Below are positions 34,451 to 42,049 of a stretch of 64,000 bases of DNA, piece after piece (the stretch's first letter is position 1; the number at the start of each line of letters is the position of its first letter). The notes under the pieces were generated by a model that worked only from the letters and a program-made list of their open reading frames with translations, was not told where the DNA came from and did not search any database. Source of the DNA: Bacteroidota bacterium (GTDB lineage: Bacteria > Bacteroidota > Bacteroidia > M30B66); NCBI GenBank assembly GCA_027483445.1, contig JAIXUS010000018.1, positions 186,001 to 250,000 on the forward strand, given 5' to 3'. The position numbers and the translations under genes are program-made.

Positions 34451-36034
34451 ATGCGTTCTATCTGGATTGCCTTCCTTCTGCTTATTGTTAATGCCGCATC
34501 AGCCCAGCGTTACGCCAATAAGGAAACCGAAAAACTAGATTACCTGCTTTACTTCCTCAACAACAACTACGTCGATACCATCAAAACCGACGAGATTGTC
34601 GAAGAAGGCATTCGCGCCATGCTCAAAAAGCTTGACCCGCACTCCATATATATGACTCGCGAAGAGCTCCGCGAAATGGACGAACCTCTGGTAGGCAATT
34701 TCGATGGTGTTGGAATCCAGTTTAACATTCTCGAAGACACAATTGTGGTAGTAAATACCATTGTGGGTGGGCCTTCCGAAAAGTTGGGCATTCTTGCCGG
34801 AGATAAAATCGTGAAAATTGAAAGCGAAAATGTGGCAGGAATAAAACTGAAGAATAAAGATGTGATGACAAGACTTCGCGGTCCGCGTGGAACCGTTGTA
34901 AGGGTTAGCATATTCCGAAAAGGCTCAAAAAATTTAATCGATTACAGCATTACCCGCGATAAAATTCCCCTTACCAGTATAGATGCTACCTACATGCTCA
35001 ACGCAGAAACAGGCTATGTAAAGCTCTCTCGTTTCTCGGCAACCTCGGGAGAAGAATTTGTGAAAAGCCTCGATACCCTTCGCGACCAGGGCATGAAAAA
35101 CCTCGTGCTCGACCTCACCGGAAATGGCGGTGGTTATTTAAAAGCGGCCACCGACATTGTAGATCAGTTTTTGGGCGATAAAAATATCATTGTATATACC
35201 CAAGGACGAACCGCTGCATCTAGGGTCGATTATACTTCTACTTCTTCCGGATTGTTTGAAAAGGGTAAGCTAATCGTACTTATCGATGAGGGTTCAGCCT
35301 CCGCTTCTGAGATTGTTTCGGGTGCGGTGCAAGACCTCGACCGCGGACTCATTATCGGTCGTCGTTCATTCGGGAAAGGGCTGGTTCAAAACTCATTTCC
35401 ATTCCCCGATGGCTCGGCCATGCGTCTCACCACCGCCCGGTATTACACGCCTTCAGGTCGTTGTATACAAAAGCCTTACGAAGAAGGCGTCGACGACTAT
35501 TACGACGACCTCAATAAACGATTCCGACATGGTGAATTCACCAACAAAGACAGCATCCATTTTGCCGATTCGCTGAAGTACTACACTGCAGGCAAAAGGC
35601 TCGTGTATGGCGGTGGAGGAATTATGCCCGACATTTTCATTCCACTCGACACTACCGAGAATTCAAAGTACCTCACCGACATTTATCGAAAAGGCATCTT
35701 CAATAAGTTCACGCTGAAATATGTCGATCAGCATAGGGTAGAACTCAATTCCAGTTACCGAAATGTAAAGGAATTCAAGGCCAATTTTAACGTTTCAGAA
35801 ACGCTGATTGAAGAGTTTATAGCGGCCGCTGAAGCGGATGACATTAAACGTGACGAGGAAGGGTTAAAAACTTCCGGAAATTTCATTCGCCGTCAGCTCA
35901 AAGCCTTAATGGCCAACCAGCTTTGGGGAGTTAGTGAATTCTATCAGGTGATTAACGACAACAATCCAATTGTTCAGGAAGCGCTTCGGCAAATGAATTC
36001 GGATGGATTTAAAAAGCTGAAACTCCGGTATTGA
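34451..36034 (+). CDS. S41-family C-terminal processing peptidase with PDZ domain
   Basis: 527 residues from ATG at 34451, which begins the signal peptide (IWIAFLLLIVNAASAQ). An upstream ATG at 34409 is in frame, but a TTTACTTTGC -7-like box lies between them. Domains in order are an N-terminal helical region (LDPHSIYMTREEL), a PDZ domain (about 85-170, GVGIQF to VVRVSIFR), and the tail-specific protease core. In that core lie LVLDLTGNGGGYL, the catalytic Ser in DEGSASASE (about residue 283) and Lys in FGKGLVQ (about 308). It acts in the periplasm on C-termini of envelope proteins. Its stop is 2 bases from that of the convergent O-methyltransferase gene. Confidence 0.93.
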   Translation: MRSIWIAFLLLIVNAASAQRYANKETEKLDYLLYFLNNNYVDTIKTDEIVEEGIRAMLKKLDPHSIYMTREELREMDEPLVGNFDGVGIQFNILEDTIVVVNTIVGGPSEKLGILAGDKIVKIESENVAGIKLKNKDVMTRLRGPRGTVVRVSIFRKGSKNLIDYSITRDKIPLTSIDATYMLNAETGYVKLSRFSATSGEEFVKSLDTLRDQGMKNLVLDLTGNGGGYLKAATDIVDQFLGDKNIIVYTQGRTAASRVDYTSTSSGLFEKGKLIVLIDEGSASASEIVSGAVQDLDRGLIIGRRSFGKGLVQNSFPFPDGSAMRLTTARYYTPSGRCIQKPYEEGVDDYYDDLNKRFRHGEFTNKDSIHFADSLKYYTAGKRLVYGGGGIMPDIFIPLDTTENSKYLTDIYRKGIFNKFTLKYVDQHRVELNSSYRNVKEFKANFNVSETLIEEFIAAAEADDIKRDEEGLKTSGNFIRRQLKALMANQLWGVSEFYQVINDNNPIVQEALRQMNSDGFKKLKLRY

Positions 36035-36036
36035 TT

Positions 36037-36678
36037 CTATCGCTTGCGGATCATGCTGATGCCATCGCGCAGAGGCAACAACAAACAATCCACACGTGGG
36101 TCCATCTTCACTTTTCGGTTGAATTCCATCAGCGCGATGGTATCTACATCGGTCTCTTTCACAGCTTGAATCACTTTTCCGCTCCACAGTACATTGTCGG
36201 CCAGAATTAAGCCGCCCGACGGCATTCTGTCGATGACTAAATCGTAATACAAACTGTAATTGGCCTTGTCGGCATCAATAAATACCAAATCGAAAACGCC
36301 CGGTATTTGCGAAATCTTTGTTTGGGCTTCAGCAATATGGGCCTGAATGCAATGTGTCATCCCCGCTTCGCGGAAAAACCCATTTACAAAGGCCTCCCGC
36401 TCCGGATTGTTGTCGATCGTATGGAGCATGCCGCCGGGTTGGAGTCCTTCGGCCAAACACAAAGCCGAGTAGCCGGTGTAGGTGCCAATTTCCAAGATCA
36501 GCTTTGGGCGATGCAGCTTGCTGATCATACTCAAAAATCGACCCTGCAGATGCCCTGAAAGCATTCTGGGCTGCATGATTTTTAAGTACGTTTCCCTGCT
36601 GAGTTTTTTTAACACTTCGGGTTCTTCAGTACTGTGAGCCTCGGCATACTGCAATAAGGCCGGATCAAGAAATTCCAT
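36037..36678 (-). CDS. O-methyltransferase (COMT-like, SAM-dependent)
   Basis: 213 residues from ATG at 36678; an extension to 36753 is less family-like and would overlap the divergent gene's promoter. Motifs are ILEIGTYTGYSALCLAEGL (SAM binding, about 60-78), LHTIDNNPEREAF and FDLVFIDADKANYSLYYD (metal-binding Asp and catalytic region), then GLILADNVLWSGKV. These mark the cation-dependent O-methyltransferase family, including catechol- and caffeoyl-CoA-type enzymes. The physiological substrate is unknown. It is convergent with the S41 protease gene. Confidence 0.93.
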   Translation of the reverse strand: MEFLDPALLQYAEAHSTEEPEVLKKLSRETYLKIMQPRMLSGHLQGRFLSMISKLHRPKLILEIGTYTGYSALCLAEGLQPGGMLHTIDNNPEREAFVNGFFREAGMTHCIQAHIAEAQTKISQIPGVFDLVFIDADKANYSLYYDLVIDRMPSGGLILADNVLWSGKVIQAVKETDVDTIALMEFNRKVKMDPRVDCLLLPLRDGISMIRKR

Positions 36679-36712
36679 GCCCGCAAAGTTCGACAATCTT
36701 CCCGGTTTTTCT

Positions 36713-36742
36713 TTGCATTCCGAATTCAACCCAATACATTTG
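36713..36742 (+). promoter_or_regulatory. Bacteroidetes-type promoter of the MNT-like gene
   Basis: TTG at 36713-36715 and a perfect TACATTTG at 36735-36742 are separated by 19 bases, and the ATG follows 16 bases later at 36759. Confidence 0.7.
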
Positions 36743-36758
36743 CGGCCCGCCAAAAGTC

Positions 36759-37058
36759 ATGCTTACCGTTTTTCAAAACCAATCGGAAATTCGCCAGTTT
36801 TGCGAGAAAATGAAGGTGAAACGCCTGTTTCTCACCGGTCAAGTCGTAAACGATCCCGACCTGAGCCCCCTGTGCCTCGAATTTCTAGTTGAATTTGAAA
36901 ACCCCAACACGCCGAATTATTTCGAGCTGTATTACGGGCTTTGCAATGCGCTGGAGCTGCTCTTTGGCCTCCCAATTTACCTCACCGACATCGACCGCAT
37001 TACCAATCCGGTGGTTCTTCGGAACCTTAACCAAAACAGAGAGCAGCTTTACCCTTGA
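36759..37058 (+). CDS. Degenerate MNT-type nucleotidyltransferase-like protein
   Basis: 99 residues that line up along the length of the MinD-like/MNT nucleotidyltransferase family: IRQFCEKMKVKRLFLTGQV, FLVEFENP, YFELYYGLCNALELLFGLPIYLTD and ITNPVVLRNLNQNREQLYP. In active members the first part reads LFGSxxR...DSDVDFLVEF. Here the GS pair is GQ and the catalytic DxD has become LCLE, so adenylyl transfer is unlikely. MNT proteins are antitoxins of HEPN toxins, but no HEPN gene is adjacent. It may be an orphan regulatory remnant or a repurposed small protein. It overlaps the convergent uvrC end by 10 bases. Confidence 0.7.
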   Translation: MLTVFQNQSEIRQFCEKMKVKRLFLTGQVVNDPDLSPLCLEFLVEFENPNTPNYFELYYGLCNALELLFGLPIYLTDIDRITNPVVLRNLNQNREQLYP

Positions 37059-38869
37059 GGTGCTGAGCTTTCGGGATGGTAGTGCTTGTAAATCAGGTTG
37101 GCCTTGGCCTGACCAATGCAGCCGATGATCTCCTCCAATCCGGCTTCTCTTACCTTTTTTACCGACCGGAAAGTGCTCAGTAGTTTTTCGGCAGTTCCGG
37201 GTCCAATGCCTTCAATATCGTGAAGTTCGGTTTTTAGGGTGCCTTTGTCGCGCCGACTTCGGTGATGCGTTATGCCAAAACGGTGGGCTTCGTTGCGCAA
37301 ATGCTGTATAAGCTTCAGGCTCTCGCTTTTTTTATCGATGTAAAGGGGCAATGAATCACCGGGGAAGTAAATTTCTTCCAACCTTTTCGCAATGCCAATT
37401 ATGGTGATCTTACCGCGAAGACCAAGCTTGTCGAGCACCGAAACAGCAGCACCCAATTGGCCTTTACCGCCATCAATAACAATAAGTTGAGGCAATTCGC
37501 CACCTTCATTGAGTACACGACTGTATCTGCGCTCCAGCACTTCTTCCATAGTGGCGAAGTCGTTGGGCCCCTCCACGGTTTTAATATTGAAATGCCGGTA
37601 ATCCTTCTTACTCGGTCGCGCATCTTTAAAGCAAACCATGGCCGAAACCGGATAAGCACCCTGAAAGTTTGAGTTGTCGAAACACTCAATGTGGCGCGGT
37701 GTTTCAGGCATTCTGAGGTCTTTGCGCAATTGCTCCAACACCCTTTTGGTATGGCGTTCAGGGTCAACAAGTTCCTGTTGCTTTTCTTTCTCCCGAATGT
37801 AGTTTTGAACGTTACGCATGCTCAAATCGAGCAGCTTTTTTTTATCGCCCCGTTGGGGGATGACCAATTGCAACTTTAAATCTTCTACGTCGGGCAAGAT
37901 TGGCACAATCAATTCCTTGGCTGTGCTTTGAAATCGTTGCCGCATTTCTGCAATGGCAATCGATAGCAATTCACTGTCGTCTTCGTCGAGGCGCTTTTTC
38001 AGCTCCAGTGTATGTCCTTGAATGATGCAGCCGTCGAGCACCCTGAGGTAATTCACATAGGCGGCCTTTTCATCGCTAAGTATAGAAAACACATCCACAT
38101 TGGTAATGGATGGGTTCACGATGGTTGATTTACTGCGGAACTTCTCCAAAAGCTGAATCCGCTCCTTGAGCACTTGCGCCTGTTCGAAGCGATAGGCCGC
38201 AGCTTCCTCCAGCATCCGGCGTTTCACCAGCACAATGAGCTCGCCAATATTGCCTTTGATAATCTGCCTGATTTCCTGAATGGTTTGTAAATACGAAGCC
38301 TCGTCCTGATAGCCCTCACAAGGGCCCATGCAATTTTTGATGTGGTATTCCAAACACACTTTGAATTTTCCCCTTGCAATGGCTTCCGGCTCCAGCGATA
38401 AATTGCAGGTGCGGCGTGGGTACAGGCTTTTGATTAAGTCGAGCAGGGTGTTCATCACTTTCCCGCTCGGGTAGGGGCCAAAATACTCTGAGCCGTCGCG
38501 AACCATCTTTCGGGTAGGAAAAACCCTCGGGAAACGCTCGTTTTTGATGCAAATCCATGGATAGGTCTTGTCATCCTTCAAGGCCACATTATACCGAGGC
38601 TGATATTTCTTAATCAGGTTATTCTCCAACAAGAGTGCGTCGAGCTCCGTATCTACAACAATGGTTCTGATGTCGTGGATACGCGACACTAATACCCGCG
38701 TTTTGTGGTTTTCGTAATGCTCCTTCTGAAAATAGGAGCTTACCCGTTTCTTGAGGCTTTTCGCTTTTCCGACATACAAAATTTTCCCTTCCCGGTCGAA
38801 GTACTGATAAACACCAGGTTTCTCGGGCAACGATTTAAGTAGGGTCTGAAGATGTGGAGCTGGCTCCAT
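37049..38869 (-). CDS. uvrC: Excinuclease ABC subunit C
   Basis: 606 residues, the normal length. UvrC makes both incisions in nucleotide excision repair. The GIY-YIG nuclease domain is at the N-terminus (PGVYQYFDREGKILYVGKAKSLKKRVSSY, about 17-45). A UVR helical pair lies at about 205-240, and the RNase H-like nuclease has IECFDNSNFQG and LIVIDGGKGQLGAA (about 390-480). A tandem helix-hairpin-helix ends the protein (IEGIGPGTAEKLL). It is 26 bases downstream of rnr on the same strand. Confidence 0.96.
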   Translation of the reverse strand: MEPAPHLQTLLKSLPEKPGVYQYFDREGKILYVGKAKSLKKRVSSYFQKEHYENHKTRVLVSRIHDIRTIVVDTELDALLLENNLIKKYQPRYNVALKDDKTYPWICIKNERFPRVFPTRKMVRDGSEYFGPYPSGKVMNTLLDLIKSLYPRRTCNLSLEPEAIARGKFKVCLEYHIKNCMGPCEGYQDEASYLQTIQEIRQIIKGNIGELIVLVKRRMLEEAAAYRFEQAQVLKERIQLLEKFRSKSTIVNPSITNVDVFSILSDEKAAYVNYLRVLDGCIIQGHTLELKKRLDEDDSELLSIAIAEMRQRFQSTAKELIVPILPDVEDLKLQLVIPQRGDKKKLLDLSMRNVQNYIREKEKQQELVDPERHTKRVLEQLRKDLRMPETPRHIECFDNSNFQGAYPVSAMVCFKDARPSKKDYRHFNIKTVEGPNDFATMEEVLERRYSRVLNEGGELPQLIVIDGGKGQLGAAVSVLDKLGLRGKITIIGIAKRLEEIYFPGDSLPLYIDKKSESLKLIQHLRNEAHRFGITHHRSRRDKGTLKTELHDIEGIGPGTAEKLLSTFRSVKKVREAGLEEIIGCIGQAKANLIYKHYHPESSAPQG

Positions 38870-38895
38870 CGAGCAAAAATAAGCGACCGGCTCGA

Positions 38896-41115
38896 TTAAC
38901 GCCGGTATTTATTCCGTTTCGAACGATTTTGCATGGGCTCTGGTTTAGCACTGAAGAGGTTTTCTTCATACAAGGCGAAATCCAATTGCTTTTTCACCAA
39001 ATCGGCGCGCTTTACTTTCACCATCACCTCTGCGCCAAGCTGGTAGCGCTTTCTCGAGCGCTTACCCACAATCGAGTAACTCTGCTCGTCGAAAGAGTAA
39101 AAATCATCATGCATATCGCGCAAACGAATCATGCCTTCGCACTTGTTCTCCACCAACTCTACAAACATGCCCCATTCTGTAACCCCGGAAATTACACCTT
39201 GAAAAACCTCTCCAATCTTGTCCTGCAAAAACTCAACCTGCTTATACTTGATCGATGCCCGCTCAGCCTCAGCAGCCAGTTTTTCCATGTCGGAAGAGTG
39301 CTTGCATTGGGTTTCTAATTGCGCTTCCCGATCTGCTTGCAGCCCTTCCATATAGGAAAAAAGCAGGCGGTGAACCATCATGTCGGGGTAACGACGGATG
39401 GGCGAAGTAAAATGAGTGTAAAACGGAAAAGCCAAGCCGTAATGTCCAATGTTTTTTGTTGTATAGATGGCCTTAGCCATAGTTCGGATGGCCAGGGTTT
39501 CAATCACATTCTGCTCCCCTTTGCCCTTCACTTGCTTCATCAGCTCGTTGAGCGAACTGCTGATCTGCGCTTCATTGTTAAACTTCAGTTTATACCCAAA
39601 TTGACTGGCAAACCGGGCGAATTCATTGAGCTTCTCAGGGTCAGGTTTGTCGTGAACCCGATACACAAAAGGCTTCACTCCACTGCCTTTACCCGATTTC
39701 TCCTTGGGTGGCCTGCCAATGTGTTCCGCCACGCTTTTGTTGGCCAAAAGCATGAATTCCTCAATGAGTTCATTGGCTTCTTTCTGGACTTTGAAAAACA
39801 CGCCCAAAGGCTTGCCCTGCTTGTCGAGTCTGAATTTTACCTCCACTTTATCAAAGGCAATCGAACCCCGTTGGTAACGTCGGGCCCTAAGCTTCCTGGC
39901 CAACGCATTGAGTTGTAAAATTTCTGCTTTCAAATCGCCATCTTCGCCCTCAATAATCTTTTGGGCTTCTTCGTAGGCAAATCGCCTCACCGAATGGATG
40001 ACCGTTTTCCCAAACCATACCTGTTGTACTTCTGCCTCTTCGTTCAATTCAAAAACCGCCGAATAGGTTAACTTATCTTCATTCGGACGTAACGAACACA
40101 CGCCATTGCTCAAATGCTCCGGAAGCATTGGAACCACGCGATCAACCAGGTAAACTGAGGTCGCACGCTTGAAGGCTTCCTCTTCCAAAAGACTCCCGGG
40201 CTTTACGTAATGAGTAACGTCGGCAATGTGTACACCAATCTCCCAATTGCCGTTGTCTAATTTCCGAATGGAAAGGGCATCGTCAAAATCTTTGGCATCA
40301 ACAGGGTCGATGGTAAATGTGGTAATGTTTCTAAAATCACGCCGTTTGCTGAGCTCCGCCTCCGGAATTTCCATCGGAATTCGGTTGGCTTCTTCCTCAA
40401 CTGCTTCTGGAAACTCAATGGGTAGATTATACTCCAACAAGATGGCATGCATCTCAACCTGATTGTCGCCCGGTTTGCCCAAAACCTTTACAATTTCTCC
40501 CACTGGATTTTTGGCGTGCTCAGGCCAATCGACCATTTTAACCACCACTTTTTCGCCTTGTCGGGCCCCGTTGAGGTCTTGAAGCGGCACGAAAATATCA
40601 ATGGGCATTCGCTGGCTCGAAGGCACAACAAAGGCGAACTTTGGACTTAAATCTACAATGCCTACGAATTCGGTTCGGGCCCTGTGTAAAATCTCAACCA
40701 CCTCACCTTCTGCCTTGCGTCCTTTACGGCGGGCAAACAAATGAACCCTTACGGTATCGCCATCTAAAGCGTTTTTCAGGTCGCCTTCGCGGATGAAAAT
40801 ATCTTCCGGGTGATCAGGCGTGACTACATATCCGGTTCCACGTTGATTTAATTCAATGCGGCCTTCTACATAACTGCTGCCGTTGTAGAGGTAGCGAAAA
40901 CGGCCGGTTTCAGGCTCAGCCAATTGACCGTTAGCCACCAAGGCCTCAAGCAACTCAAGAATTTCGAGTCGCTCAGTTGCATCCTGAATTCCCAGGGCCG
41001 CACACACCTGCTTGTAGTTGTGCAAACCGGTTGGCTGACTTTTAAAAAAGGCCATTACCGCTTCCAGCAGGAGGGTATGTTGATGTTTCTTGTGTTTTTT
41101 TCCTCCTTTTGCCAT
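38896..41115 (-). CDS. rnr: Ribonuclease R
   Basis: 739 residues. RNase R is a processive 3'-5' exoribonuclease of the RNB family that degrades structured RNA. Two cold-shock-type domains (about 70-230, GYVVTPDHPEDIFIREGDL) are followed by the catalytic domain with ITTFTIDPVDAKDFDDALSI, which carries the four metal-binding Asp residues. YTHFTSPIRRYPDMMVHRLL and a C-terminal S1 domain (about 640-720, FQGVISGVTEWGMFVELVE) complete it, with a basic tail (RSKRNKYRR). It lies between an outer-membrane protein gene (30 bases upstream) and uvrC. Confidence 0.95.
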   Translation of the reverse strand: MAKGGKKHKKHQHTLLLEAVMAFFKSQPTGLHNYKQVCAALGIQDATERLEILELLEALVANGQLAEPETGRFRYLYNGSSYVEGRIELNQRGTGYVVTPDHPEDIFIREGDLKNALDGDTVRVHLFARRKGRKAEGEVVEILHRARTEFVGIVDLSPKFAFVVPSSQRMPIDIFVPLQDLNGARQGEKVVVKMVDWPEHAKNPVGEIVKVLGKPGDNQVEMHAILLEYNLPIEFPEAVEEEANRIPMEIPEAELSKRRDFRNITTFTIDPVDAKDFDDALSIRKLDNGNWEIGVHIADVTHYVKPGSLLEEEAFKRATSVYLVDRVVPMLPEHLSNGVCSLRPNEDKLTYSAVFELNEEAEVQQVWFGKTVIHSVRRFAYEEAQKIIEGEDGDLKAEILQLNALARKLRARRYQRGSIAFDKVEVKFRLDKQGKPLGVFFKVQKEANELIEEFMLLANKSVAEHIGRPPKEKSGKGSGVKPFVYRVHDKPDPEKLNEFARFASQFGYKLKFNNEAQISSSLNELMKQVKGKGEQNVIETLAIRTMAKAIYTTKNIGHYGLAFPFYTHFTSPIRRYPDMMVHRLLFSYMEGLQADREAQLETQCKHSSDMEKLAAEAERASIKYKQVEFLQDKIGEVFQGVISGVTEWGMFVELVENKCEGMIRLRDMHDDFYSFDEQSYSIVGKRSRKRYQLGAEVMVKVKRADLVKKQLDFALYEENLFSAKPEPMQNRSKRNKYRR

Positions 41116-41145
41116 GGAAGCCTTTTAAAAAATGATGAATCGAAA

Positions 41146-41889
41146 TTATTGTGCGGGTGCAGTATTGAGACGGGGTTTCTTCACGAATTCCGGACCCATA
41201 AACAGGTAAAATACGCCTATGTTGAGCCCAACAACAGCGTTTCGGGTAATTCCACGTCCTGTAATCCGGTCGGGGTTTTGTTCAATACCACTCAAACTGT
41301 AGCTCATGTTCAGCATGGCATTCATGTGCCAGTGCTTGCTAAACCGGGCAGTTAGCCCAACACCCAAAAGGGCCGAAATGTCCATTGAATTGTAACGCCC
41401 CGATAAATCCTGAACAGCGCTGATGTTCGCCGTAGAGTCTACGAAATTCCTGAGTAAATCAGTGCCTTCTGCCCTCTGCAACATGCCGAACTGCGGGCCA
41501 ACTTGCAACAAAAACGAAGAGTTGCCCTTGCCTAAATCGCCATTGTAGCGGTATAGAAATGGAATTTGAATGTACTCAGTAAGCGTTTGGTACGCTGTAG
41601 AAGGCAGCTCTATAAAGTCGCCTGAGGTAACGTATTTCTGACCTTGCTGTGAGAGCAAAACGCCCGTTCTAAATCCATGACGTGGAGCAAAACCGTAAGA
41701 AAGGTAGCCTCCGTAAGCAAATTGAATGGTATTCTCAAAGTCGAGTTCAGGACCTAAGTCAAAATCATAGTCATTCAACATCCAGGTGCTCTGAACCTGA
41801 AAAGCCGGCCCAATCTCAATTCCCTTTTGAGCCTGTACTGAGAGAATACCAAGAAATCCGACAAAAAGTAGCGTAAGATGTGTTTTCAT
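41146..41889 (-). CDS. Outer-membrane beta-barrel protein (PorT-like fold)
   Basis: 247 residues with a signal peptide (LTLLFVGFLGILSVQAQ). The mature sequence alternates polar and hydrophobic residues in about eight strands (GYLSYGFAPRHGFRTGVLLSQQG, YIQIPFLYRY, FLLQVGPQFGM, ALLGVGLTARFSKHWHMNAMLN, VGLNIGVFYLF), and the LTEYIQIPFLY segment is typical of the outer-membrane beta-barrel family of Bacteroidota. No specific function can be inferred. It begins the OMP-rnr-uvrC run and is divergent from the Ddl-like gene. Confidence 0.8.
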   Translation of the reverse strand: MKTHLTLLFVGFLGILSVQAQKGIEIGPAFQVQSTWMLNDYDFDLGPELDFENTIQFAYGGYLSYGFAPRHGFRTGVLLSQQGQKYVTSGDFIELPSTAYQTLTEYIQIPFLYRYNGDLGKGNSSFLLQVGPQFGMLQRAEGTDLLRNFVDSTANISAVQDLSGRYNSMDISALLGVGLTARFSKHWHMNAMLNMSYSLSGIEQNPDRITGRGITRNAVVGLNIGVFYLFMGPEFVKKPRLNTAPAQ

Positions 41890-42049
41890 AATCGGGCTTA
41901 AATATCTTCTGCCAAGGTAAATGAAAAACCTGCGTTAATTGGGCGAGGGTGCAACGCTTTATCAACCCGCGAGGTTTGAAAAGTTGCCAGCTGCCACACA
42001 ATTCACCTCCCCATTTCCGTTTAGCTTTACCGCGTATCTTGCAAGACAC

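Noticed and set aside
38854-39918. Long plus-strand frames opposite rnr
   Set aside because: Antisense shadows of a strongly supported RNase R gene.
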